A stretch of DNA of 36,838 nt from an uncultured Oscillibacter sp. (lineage in GTDB: Bacteria; Bacillota; Clostridia; Oscillospirales; Oscillospiraceae): contig URXS01000008.1 of the NCBI GenBank assembly GCA_900551885.1, forward strand, positions 1 through 36,838, in the 5' to 3' direction. A program made the position numbers and the translations under genes. Shown here piece by piece: positions 30,479 to 36,838 of the stretch (positions are counted from its first letter, which is position 1; the number at the start of each line of letters is the position of its first letter). The notes under the pieces were generated by a model. It worked only from the letters and a program-made list of their open reading frames with translations, was not told where the DNA came from and ran no database searches.

Positions 30479-30506
30479 GCAAAAAAGACGGGCCCACCGG
30501 CCCGCC
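30479..30506 (-). terminator. Terminator of the 72-residue HTH gene
   Basis: Minus strand CGGGCC - GGTG - GGCCCG followed by TCTTTTTT, just after the stop at 30513. Confidence 0.85.
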
Positions 30507-30512
30507 TGCAAG

Positions 30513-30731
30513 TCATTGTTTTCTGGGATAAGGCGCTGTCTCATCGGTCAGTCCCGCCAGGTAGTCCATGCTGGTCTCCAGTGCCAGGGCCAGCCGACGG
30601 CACTGCTCAAAGGTCATGTTCCGTTTTCCGGTCTCGATTTTGGAGTAGTCGCTCTGGTCAATACCGGTGAGCATCTGGATCTTCACCTGGGAGTATTTCT
30701 TTTCCTTCCGGCGTTTGCACACAGGGGTCAT
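30513..30731 (-). CDS. Xre/Cro-CI type HTH regulator
   Basis: A 72-residue single-domain helix-turn-helix protein: KKYSQVKIQMLTGIDQSD, then YSKIETGKRNMTFEQCRRLA and LETSMDYLAGLTDE, the typical HTH_3 layout with the SxIExGxR-like recognition helix. GAGGTG precedes the ATG at 30731. An imperfect operator CCTATT-GAA-AATAGG (30764-30778) lies in its upstream region. Probably a DNA-binding repressor of its own region; targets unknown. Such small regulators are frequent in mobile-element remnants. Confidence 0.88.
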   Translation of the reverse strand: MTPVCKRRKEKKYSQVKIQMLTGIDQSDYSKIETGKRNMTFEQCRRLALALETSMDYLAGLTDETAPYPRKQ

Positions 30732-30763
30732 ACCATCACCTCAAGAAAATTATGCCCATATGA

Positions 30764-30778
30764 CCTATTGAAAATAGG
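30764..30778. promoter_or_regulatory. Possible operator of the Xre regulator
   Basis: Dyad CCTATT - GAA - AATAGG about 33 bases upstream of the gene, with another AATAG half-site close by. Symmetry only; no experimental motif known to me. Confidence 0.45.
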
Positions 30779-30840
30779 GTGAAATAGACCTACTTTTGGA
30801 AAGACGGTTCGTTTCCCTTGTCCAGGCGAAAAGCGTCTTA

Positions 30841-31008
30841 CTACTCCGCTTTCCCGTCCGTTTGACGCAGATACTGTTCCTCCGCCTCCTGCTGGGCGGC
30901 AACCAGTCTGCTTTTTGCCTGCCCGAAATTTTGGCTTTCCAGATCATCTAGGGCATCTGTGCAGGCATTGAACAGCTTGTAGTAAAGAGCCTGATAGTCC
31001 ACGGTCAT
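30841..31008 (-). CDS. Small acidic 55-residue protein
   Basis: 55 residues, starting MTVDYQALYYKLFNACTD, continuing ALDDLESQNFGQAKSRL and VAAQQEAEEQYLR; mostly helical and acidic. It resembles the small unnamed 'MTVDYKALYFHLF' proteins seen in phage and conjugative-element regions of Clostridia. A consensus promoter (-35 TTGACG 31046-31051, -10 TATAAT 31023-31028, 17-base spacer) puts the transcript start only about 8 bases before the ATG, so translation is nearly leaderless with just GAGG 2 bases away. Function unknown. Confidence 0.7.
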   Translation of the reverse strand: MTVDYQALYYKLFNACTDALDDLESQNFGQAKSRLVAAQQEAEEQYLRQTDGKAE

Positions 31009-31020
31009 TACCTCATATAG

Positions 31021-31051
31021 TCATTATAATTACTATAATGATTTTCGTCAA
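31021..31051 (-). promoter_or_regulatory. Promoter with overlapping perfect palindromic operator
   Basis: TCATTATA (31021-31028), ATTAC, TATAATGA (31034-31041) is an exact 8-bp inverted repeat. Its left arm contains the -10 of the minus-strand promoter of the 55-residue gene (-35 TTGACG at 31046-31051). It lies between divergent genes, one of which is an HTH protein, so autoregulation is plausible. Confidence 0.72.
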
Positions 31052-31080
31052 GTTCCATATAATTTGCATGAGGTGATTTC

Positions 31081-31290
31081 ATGCCGATTTCATTCGCTCC
31101 CATGCGGGAATATATGAAAAAGCATCATATTTCCTATTACTATTTGGCCAATCAGGGAATTGAATCCGCCACCTTGCAAAGAATTCGGCATGATGAACCG
31201 ATTACCACAGTGACACTGGGAAGGCTGTGCAAAATCATGCGCTGCCAGCCGGGAGATTTGACCTGCTATCTGGAAGAACCGGAAGAATAA
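31081..31290 (+). CDS. Small HTH regulator (HTH_26/YozG-like)
   Basis: A 69-residue Cro/CI-type domain: MREYMKKHHISYYYLANQG, ESATLQRIRHDEPIT and TVTLGRLCKIMRCQPGDLTCYLEE. This is the usual HTH_26 pattern, with the closing CQPGDL typical of the group. GAGGTG stands before the ATG. It is divergent from the 55-residue gene across the palindromic operator. With the 72-residue Xre gene it forms a small regulator cluster that looks like a mobile-element remnant. Confidence 0.88.
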   Translation: MPISFAPMREYMKKHHISYYYLANQGIESATLQRIRHDEPITTVTLGRLCKIMRCQPGDLTCYLEEPEE

Positions 31291-31323
31291 ACGCCCCACT
31301 CCTTAGAGAGTGGGGCGTTTTGC
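31289..31323. terminator. Bidirectional terminator between HTH gene and aspS
   Basis: 13-bp stem AAACGCCCCACTC - CTTAGA - GAGTGGGGCGTTT with T-rich ends on both strands; ends the plus-strand HTH gene and the minus-strand aspS. Confidence 0.92.
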
Positions 31324-31329
31324 TGTTCC

Positions 31330-33105
31330 TTATTCCTGGGGTTTCACAATGGCGATGTGCAGCTCGTCCAACTGCTTCTGGGTCACGGCGCTGGGGGCGT
31401 CCATCATCACGTCCTGGGCGTTCTTGTTCATGGGGAAGGGGATAATCTCCCGGATGGAGTCCTCACCGGCCAGCAGCATGACCATACGGTCCACGCCCGG
31501 GGCGATGCCGGCGTGAGGCGGCGCGCCGTAGGTGAAGGCGTTGTACATGGCGGGGAACTTGGCCTTTACGTCCGCCTCGCCAAGCCGGACCATCTCAAAG
31601 GCCTTGATCATGATCTCCGGGTCGTGGTTCCGGACGGCGCCGGAAGAAAGCTCCACGCCGTTGCACACCAGGTCGTACTGGTCGGCGGTGATGGTCAGGG
31701 GGTCGATCTCACCCCGCTCGGCCTTCAGCAGAACCTCCAGCCCACCGGAGGGCATGGAGAAGGGGTTGTGGCAGAACTCCAGCTCGCCGCTCTCCTCGCC
31801 GATCTCGTACATGGGGAAGTCCACGATCCAGCAGAAGGCGTACTGCTCCTTGTCCATGTGGCCGGGAATGGCGGCGCCCAGGGTCTTCACCAGCACGCCG
31901 GCGGTCTTCTGGGCCTGGGACAGCTTTCCGGCGGACAGGGCCACGAAGTCATTGGGCTTCAAATTCAAAGCGGCCACCACGGCGTCCTTGATGGGGGAGA
32001 CGAACTTGGCGATGCCGCCCACGATCTCGCCGTTCTCATCCAGCCGGAACCAGTAGGGCTTTCCGCCGGAGACTACCTCCACGTCGGAGAGGGTCTTGTC
32101 GATGAACTTGCGGGTCTCGTGGAAATCGCTGACCACCACGGCCTTGACCCGGTTGCCCTCAAAGGGGCCGAAGCCGCAGCCGCCCAGCAGGTCGGTCACG
32201 TCTTGGACCGTCAGGTCGATGCGCAGGTCCGGCTTGTCGGAGCCGTACTTCTCCATGGCCTCGGTGTAGGGGATGCGCAGGAAGGGGGCGGAGCTGGCCC
32301 GGTTGTAGGTGCCGAATTTGGCGAAGATGGGCGGCAGCACGTCCTCCAGCACGGCGAACACGTCGTCCTGGGAGGCAAAGGCCATCTCCATGTCCAACTG
32401 ATAGAACTCACCGGGGGAGCGGTCCGCCCGTGCGTCCTCGTCCCGGAAGCAGGGGGCGATCTGGAAGTAGCGGTCAAAGCCGGAGGTCATCAGCAACTGC
32501 TTGAACTGCTGGGGGGCCTGAGGCAGGGCGTAGAACTTGCCGGGGTGGTTCCGGGCGGGCACCAGGTAGTCCCGGGCGCCCTCGGGGGAGGAGGCCGTCA
32601 GGATGGGGGTGGTGATCTCCAGGAAGCCGTGCTCGGTCATGGACTGGCGCAATGCCGCCACCACGTTGCAGCGGAGGATGATGTTCTTCTTGACCTCCGG
32701 GTTCCGCAGGTCCAGATAGCGGTACTTCAGCCGCTGGGCCTCGTCGGCCTCCCGGCTGCGGTTGATCTGGAAGGGCAGCTCGTTGTGCAGGCAGCGGCCC
32801 AGGACCTCCACCTTCTCCGGCACGATCTCGATGTCGCCGGTGGCCATTTTGGAGGACTTGCTGTCCCGCTCCCGGACGGTGCCCTCCACGGAGATGGTGG
32901 ATTCCTTGTTGATGGACTTGAAGGTGTTGACCATCTCCTCGGTCTCCGCCACCACCTGGGTGGTGCCGTAAAAGTCCCGGACCACCACAAAGGCCAGGGC
33001 GGCGCTGACGGTGCGGACGTTTTCCATCCAGCCCACGATCTTCACCTGCTTGCCGGCGTCGTTAAGGCGCAGTTCCCCGCAGGTATGGGTACGATTTTGC
33101 ATCAT
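31330..33105 (-). CDS. aspS: Aspartyl-tRNA synthetase
   Basis: A 591-residue bacterial-type AspRS. N-terminal OB anticodon-binding domain (VKIVGWMENVRTVSAALAFVVVRD), class II core with motif 2 around APCFRDEDARADRSPGEFYQLD, the bacterial GAD insertion (about residues 285-410) and motif 3 in GIAPGVDRMVMLLAG. AAAGGA lies about 9 bases before the first of two tandem ATGs. In many Firmicutes hisS and aspS are adjacent; here two genes for exported proteins lie between them. It is transcribed against the expected fork direction. Confidence 0.97.
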   Translation of the reverse strand: MMQNRTHTCGELRLNDAGKQVKIVGWMENVRTVSAALAFVVVRDFYGTTQVVAETEEMVNTFKSINKESTISVEGTVRERDSKSSKMATGDIEIVPEKVEVLGRCLHNELPFQINRSREADEAQRLKYRYLDLRNPEVKKNIILRCNVVAALRQSMTEHGFLEITTPILTASSPEGARDYLVPARNHPGKFYALPQAPQQFKQLLMTSGFDRYFQIAPCFRDEDARADRSPGEFYQLDMEMAFASQDDVFAVLEDVLPPIFAKFGTYNRASSAPFLRIPYTEAMEKYGSDKPDLRIDLTVQDVTDLLGGCGFGPFEGNRVKAVVVSDFHETRKFIDKTLSDVEVVSGGKPYWFRLDENGEIVGGIAKFVSPIKDAVVAALNLKPNDFVALSAGKLSQAQKTAGVLVKTLGAAIPGHMDKEQYAFCWIVDFPMYEIGEESGELEFCHNPFSMPSGGLEVLLKAERGEIDPLTITADQYDLVCNGVELSSGAVRNHDPEIMIKAFEMVRLGEADVKAKFPAMYNAFTYGAPPHAGIAPGVDRMVMLLAGEDSIREIIPFPMNKNAQDVMMDAPSAVTQKQLDELHIAIVKPQE

Positions 33106-33155
33106 GGTTGATTGTTCCTTTCTATCTGTTGAAACTGAAAAGTTTGTGCGCTTGA

Positions 33156-34853
33156 TCAGAAGCCCAGCTTTTCCAGGGTCTGGGCGATGGCCGCCACGTC
33201 CAGAGCGTCATAGGCGGCGGAGGTGGTCACCTGGGCGTCCTGGGCCCACTGGGCCAGACGGGCCTGGGCCGCCACGGAGCGGACGGAGGCCATCAGATCT
33301 TCATTGCTGGCCGGGTCCAGCTTGATGACCACCATGTAGAAATCCTCCTCGGCCAGCACGGGAGAAACCTGGTTCACGCCCAGATTCTTCAATGTCTGGA
33401 AGCTGGCGTCGGACAGTACGTTGGCAGGAAGCAGGTCCGGCGCGATGTTATAGTCTCCGCTGTACTTCCAGATGAGGAATTCCACATACTCCGGGTCGTC
33501 CAGGTGGGCGATCAATTTCTGGCGGACCGCCTCGGCGGCTGCTTTGGCCGCCTCGTCGCTCTCATAGCCGCCCCGCTCTCCCCGGTAGATGGCCACATAT
33601 TGGCCGTAAATATATCCCTCCTCGGCCAGGAGCTCTGTCAGCTCCGGGGAGGTCAGTTGGTACCGTTCCACTATATTTTCCGCCAGAAGCATGGCCGTCA
33701 GCATCTCCCGGTAGAAGGCCTCGGAAAAGCCGTAGGAGATGCCCTGGGTGTTGAGGGATTCCTCCAGCTCCGTTTTCTGTTCCTGGGTGAGGGGATATTC
33801 CGTCTGATGGCTCATCAGCACCGCCAGCTCCTTCAGGTCGTCCAGGGTGTCCTGAAGCACCTTCTGGGCCGGGGACATGCCGCCCTTGTCGGGGGTGTTC
33901 CAGTCCACCGGCACGGTCACGTCGATGCCGTACCGCTCCAGCAGGAAATCCTCGAAGGAGCCGGTGTACGCCGAATCCGCCATAAATTCCTCCAGGTATT
34001 GGGGGTAGGTGTCGAAATAGCCGTAGGCCTGCTGGTCCTCCAGATCCTGAATATTGGTGGCCAGGAAATAGAAATACAGGTCGGCGGTGACAGCATAGCC
34101 GTCCACTGTCAGCACCACCGTATCCGGCTCCAGACCCAGGGCCTGCCGGGTGTAGCTGGGGGTTTCCAGAGTGAAAGCGACCCGCCGGGCCGGGTCCACA
34201 ATCCGGGCCAGTATGGCGGCGGCCTGGCCCCGGGTCAGCAGGTCAAAGCCGTTGAAGGTGCCCTGGTCGTCGCTGCCGGTCAGGATGCCCGCCTGGTAGA
34301 AGCGGAGAACGTCGCCGTCGGTGGTGTCCGGCAGGGCGGAAATATCGTTAATGGGGACCAGAGCCTCCTCCGGCAGCACTGCCGCCAGATACCACACGAA
34401 GTCGTAGCGGTCGCAGGATTGATCGGCAAAGTTGTCCAGGTAGCTTAGGTCCTCCAGCAGGTACGCCGCCGCGTCGCTGTCTGCGTCTGCCAGGGTCTCG
34501 GTCAGGTATTCCGCGGCAGGCTGATACCAGGGCTCGCCGTCAGCGGCTGTGCCCAGACTGCCGTCGCCGCCGGTCAGCAGGTCCGAAAGCCGGGCTGTGA
34601 TGACCGTGATCTGGGCGTAGGTCAGGTTTCCCTGGATGTCAAACCGGGCAGCAGACTTGCCCTCCATCAGACCCGCCTCATAAACGGTGATGGCCTCCTC
34701 CCGGCACCAGGTGTTCTCCAGATCTGTGAACTGTCCGGCATAGGTCCGTACTGCGGGCAGCAGGGCTTCCGGCTCCGCCGCCGCGGCGGGAAGGGCCAGA
34801 GACAGTGCCAGCGCCAGGGCCAGCAACAGGGAACACCAGCGTTTTTTGCGCAT
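33156..34853 (-). CDS. SLH-domain secreted protein with SurA/PrsA-like C-terminal half
   Basis: 565 residues. Signal peptide at 1-26 (MRKKRWCSLLLALALALSLA), then an S-layer-homology repeat at about 40-90 (FTDLENTWCREEAITVYEAG, ITARL) and a second at about 165-220 (INDISALPDTTDGDVLRFYQ, LTRGQAAAILARI). SLH repeats bind pyruvylated cell-wall polymers. The second half, from VVLTVDGYAVTADLYFYFL, is long, helical and acidic and resembles the chaperone part of SurA/PrsA-type foldases; no rotamase core is convincing. The likely role is a wall-anchored folding or assembly factor (inference). GGAGGTG precedes the ATG at 34853. Confidence 0.82.
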   Translation of the reverse strand: MRKKRWCSLLLALALALSLALPAAAAEPEALLPAVRTYAGQFTDLENTWCREEAITVYEAGLMEGKSAARFDIQGNLTYAQITVITARLSDLLTGGDGSLGTAADGEPWYQPAAEYLTETLADADSDAAAYLLEDLSYLDNFADQSCDRYDFVWYLAAVLPEEALVPINDISALPDTTDGDVLRFYQAGILTGSDDQGTFNGFDLLTRGQAAAILARIVDPARRVAFTLETPSYTRQALGLEPDTVVLTVDGYAVTADLYFYFLATNIQDLEDQQAYGYFDTYPQYLEEFMADSAYTGSFEDFLLERYGIDVTVPVDWNTPDKGGMSPAQKVLQDTLDDLKELAVLMSHQTEYPLTQEQKTELEESLNTQGISYGFSEAFYREMLTAMLLAENIVERYQLTSPELTELLAEEGYIYGQYVAIYRGERGGYESDEAAKAAAEAVRQKLIAHLDDPEYVEFLIWKYSGDYNIAPDLLPANVLSDASFQTLKNLGVNQVSPVLAEEDFYMVVIKLDPASNEDLMASVRSVAAQARLAQWAQDAQVTTSAAYDALDVAAIAQTLEKLGF

Positions 34854-34899
34854 GATACACCTCCATAATAACAACTACTTGGAATATATAGACTGAATA

Positions 34900-34965
34900 T
34901 TACGAATCGGAATTAAATTGCTGAGCCATTTCCCACAGGTCCACTGCCGTCAGCACTGCCGGAAC
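34900..34965 (-). pseudogene. Degraded second copy of the 3' end of the 179-residue gene
   Basis: Minus-strand frame ends DLWEMAQQFNSDS and TAA, against ELWEKAQAVESEP and TAA in the gene 150 bases upstream; nucleotides agree through CTGTGGGAAA and the TCCGA..CGTAA end. No start codon is available. It is more diverged than the nadE, rnhA and recF tail copies, and lacks the inverted repeat seen there. Confidence 0.6.
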
Positions 34966-35050
34966 ACCGATGGCCAGAAAAACTCTCTTGCGTTTCGGTG
35001 TCCTGGTGCACTTACCTGATGATCACAAATAGTATTTTTACTTTAAACAA

Positions 35051-35590
35051 TTACGGTTCGGATTCAACTGCCTGTGCTTTTTCCCACAGTTCGGCGCACA
35101 GGGCCTGGCCGGTTTCCTTGCTGTCGGTGACGGCCAGGTCCAGGGTCAGGTCCCGGCTGGTGTCCTGATACAGCCATTGGTCCACGTCGAACAGGACGGT
35201 TCCCGTCCGCTGTGTGCCGTCCTCTTCTGAAGCGGAGAGGGAGATGGTCAGGTGCTGGAATTCTCCGTCCTCCGCCTCCTTGTCGCGGCTGCTTTCCGGC
35301 AGGAAGGGCAGGGCGATCCGCAGCAGATTCGTGGGGGGACGGCGGAATTGGATCTCTTCCAGGCGTGCCAGCAGGTCGTCAAAGCCCTCGTCGCCTGTGG
35401 AGAGGGTCAGCTCCCTGGTCTCCATGCCCGTGGCCGCGTCCCGACGTTCCACGCTGACGGAGATGGTCTCCGGCTCCGCCACGCCGGTGAGTTCCCGGAT
35501 ATCCAGGGGCCGCTTGTACCACAGGGTCAGCACCAGCGCCGCCGCCAGCAGCACCAGGGCCACTACATAAAAGAGTTTTTCCCGTTTCAT
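35051..35590 (-). CDS. Unknown membrane-anchored protein
   Basis: 179 residues, no family recognised. MKREKLFYVVALVLLAAALVL is an uncleaved N-terminal anchor; the rest is exoplasmic, acidic and beta-rich (ETISVSVERRDAATGMETRE, HLTISLSASEEDG, LTLDLAVTDSKE). It lies 52 bases after hisS and upstream of the SLH protein gene on the same strand, so a joint role at the cell surface is possible. A remnant of a second copy of its 3' end follows downstream. Confidence 0.75.
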   Translation of the reverse strand: MKREKLFYVVALVLLAAALVLTLWYKRPLDIRELTGVAEPETISVSVERRDAATGMETRELTLSTGDEGFDDLLARLEEIQFRRPPTNLLRIALPFLPESSRDKEAEDGEFQHLTISLSASEEDGTQRTGTVLFDVDQWLYQDTSRDLTLDLAVTDSKETGQALCAELWEKAQAVESEP

Positions 35591-35642
35591 GGTCTCTCAA
35601 TCGCCTCCATCCCAGCGCCCGCCGTCTCCGGCGGGGCGGGGG

Positions 35643-36838
35643 TTATTCCACAATGACAGCGCCCTTCTCCCGCTCCGCCAGGCCCGCCTTGATGCGGTAG
35701 ACCGTGGCGGCGGCGTCCAGCTTGGTCTGCTCGCCGGTGGCCATGTCCTTGCAGGCCACCACACCGGCATTGATCTCGTCCTCTCCCAGGAAGATCACGT
35801 AGGGGATGCCCAGCTTGTCGGCGTAGGAGATCTTCTGCTTGAACTTCTTCTCCTCGCAGTGGAGCTGGGTGCGGATGCCGTTGTCCCGCAGGAGGGTGGC
35901 CAGGGAGATGGCGGCGGACAGGTCCTCGGTCATGGGCAGGATCAGCACATCCGCCGGGGCGGTGGGCAGCTCCGGGTTCAGCATGCCCTGCTCGCCCAGC
36001 ACGTAGAACAGGCGGGTCAGGCCGATGGAGATGCCGGCGCCGGGGAGCTGGCGGTCGGTGTAGTACTCCGCCAGGTTGTCGTACCGGCCGCCGGAGCAGA
36101 CGGAGCCGATCTCCGGGTGGTCCAGCAGGGTGGTCTCGTAGACGGTGCCGGTGTAGTAGTCCAGACCCCGGGCGATGGTCAGGTCCACGGCGAAGTTCTC
36201 CGCCGGGACGCCGAAGGCGGCCAGGTACCGGACCACGGTCTTCAGCTCGGAGAGGCCCTGGTCGAAGGTCTCATTCCGGCCCTGATAGGCCTCCAGAGCC
36301 CCCAGGACCTCCTCGTTGGAGCCGGTGATGGCGATGAACTTCAAAATCTCCCCGGCCTGGGCCTCCGTCAGGCCGCAGTCCTCCACCAGGATGGTCTTCA
36401 CCTTCTCGGGGCCGATCTTGTCCAGCTTGTCCACGGTCCGCATGATGTCGCCGGATTGCTCCGTCAGGCCCTGCATGGCGTAGAAGCCGTTGAGGATCTT
36501 CCGGTTGTTGACCCGGATCTGGAACCGCTTGAGGCCCAGAGTGGAGAAGGTCTTGTAGATGATGGAGGGGATCTCCGCCTCATTGACGATGGACAGTTTG
36601 CCATCGCCGATGATGTCGATGTCTGCCTGGTAGAACTCCCGGAAGCGGCCCCGCTGGGCCCGCTCACCCCGGTAGACCTTGCCGATCTGGTACCGGCGGA
36701 AGGGGAAGGACAGGTCGTTGTAGTGCAATGCCACATACTTGGCCAGGGGCACCGTTAGGTCAAAGCGCAGGGCCAGGTCCGCATCGCCCTTCTGGAAGCG
36801 GTAGATCTGCTTTTCCGTCTCGCCGCCGCCCTTGGCCA
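35643..36838 (-). CDS. hisS: Histidyl-tRNA synthetase (partial, N-terminus outside window)
   Basis: About 398 residues of HisRS run off the right edge. The visible start of the frame is KGGGETEKQIYRFQKGDADL and ALRFDLTVPLAKYVA (motif 1 region); motif 2 FPFRRYQIGKVYRGERAQRG; His-specific RGLDYYTGTVYE; motif 3 GISIGLTRLFYVL; and a C-terminal anticodon-binding domain from DVLILPMTED. Roughly 60-70 N-terminal residues are missing because the window ends. A GTG at 36752 is internal and not the start. Confidence 0.95.
   Translation of the reverse strand, partial: AKGGGETEKQIYRFQKGDADLALRFDLTVPLAKYVALHYNDLSFPFRRYQIGKVYRGERAQRGRFREFYQADIDIIGDGKLSIVNEAEIPSIIYKTFSTLGLKRFQIRVNNRKILNGFYAMQGLTEQSGDIMRTVDKLDKIGPEKVKTILVEDCGLTEAQAGEILKFIAITGSNEEVLGALEAYQGRNETFDQGLSELKTVVRYLAAFGVPAENFAVDLTIARGLDYYTGTVYETTLLDHPEIGSVCSGGRYDNLAEYYTDRQLPGAGISIGLTRLFYVLGEQGMLNPELPTAPADVLILPMTEDLSAAISLATLLRDNGIRTQLHCEEKKFKQKISYADKLGIPYVIFLGEDEINAGVVACKDMATGEQTKLDAAATVYRIKAGLAEREKGAVIVE

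Larger units (their letters stand above)
29942..30512. other. Repeat-rich gene-free stretch
   Basis: Holds repeat copy R3, a GGCGGATATTGAATTCGCC-type short palindrome near 30055, a perfect 12-bp palindrome (30289-30316), an inverted-repeat block (30329-30444) and the terminator of the following HTH gene. An open frame at 30174-30782 crosses these repeats and the HTH gene and has no family resemblance, so I do not call it. Confidence 0.6.

Noticed and set aside
30174..30782. A 202-residue open frame on the plus strand
   Set aside because: It runs through palindromic repeats and antisense to the Xre gene; no family resemblance and no ribosome site.
36752..36752. hisS start at the GTG at 36752
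   Set aside because: Conserved HisRS sequence continues in frame upstream to the window edge.
1..36838. CRISPR arrays, tRNA or rRNA genes, IS transposases
   Set aside because: No spaced direct-repeat array, no tRNA or rRNA signature and no transposase-like protein was seen by eye; a tRNAscan/Infernal run would settle RNA genes.

Overview
This window is a chromosomal segment around the replication origin of a GC-rich, low-copy-repeat Firmicute. The best guess is a gut Clostridia of the Oscillospiraceae type (Oscillibacter/Dysosmobacter/Flavonifractor-like; genus not decided). The basis is the Gram-positive gene order dnaA-dnaN-yaaA-recF-remB-gyrB-gyrA on the minus strand opposite rpmH-rnpA-yidD-yidC-khpB on the plus strand, strong G/C third-position codon use, a glycine T-box, an S-layer-homology protein, and an LTA-synthase-like enzyme without any outer-membrane genes.

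Layout. 1-2.3 kb: an AT-rich HMA metallochaperone gene and a Zn/Cd/Pb P-type ATPase whose base composition changes in steps along the gene. 2.3-7.5 kb: NAD+ synthetase, a TIGR00300-type ornithine cyclodeaminase-like gene, and a DUF559 nuclease gene that reads in frame into RNase HI. Small repeats and duplicated gene ends cluster here. 7.5-17 kb: gyrA, gyrB, remB, recF, yaaA, dnaN, a probable oriC with five DnaA-box-like sites, and dnaA. 17-20.2 kb: rpmH (too short for usual ORF cut-offs), rnpA, yidD, yidC and khpB from one strong promoter. 20.2-25.7 kb: glycyl-tRNA synthetase under a T-box, an LTA-synthase-like membrane enzyme and an NCS2 purine permease. 25.7-29.4 kb: minus-strand DUF6881, AlaX-type editing protein, an unknown secreted/membrane protein and a GH3 lipoprotein. 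29.4-31.3 kb: a SAM-clan riboswitch with terminator in front of an orphan 91-residue gene, then a repeat-rich stretch, two small HTH regulators and a 55-residue protein. 31.3 kb to the end: aspS, an SLH-domain secreted protein, a membrane-anchored unknown and a partial hisS, all on the minus strand.

The most unusual observation is a recurring architecture at the 3' ends of nadE, rnhA and recF. In each, a 12-16 bp stretch of the gene lying about 60-70 bp before the stop codon reappears as a perfect inverted repeat at or just beyond the stop. A short palindrome-rich element follows, and then a second, mostly synonymous copy of the gene's last 15-21 codons with its own stop (two copies at rnhA). 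The tails now in use carry codons rare for this genome (AGA, TTA, TCT, AAA), while the orphan downstream tails have host-like codons. This suggests that small elements insert into gene ends and bring a replacement tail. A DUF559 (Vsr-like) nuclease gene flanked by inverted copies of a 50-bp repeat lies within this cluster and could be connected, but that link is only inference.
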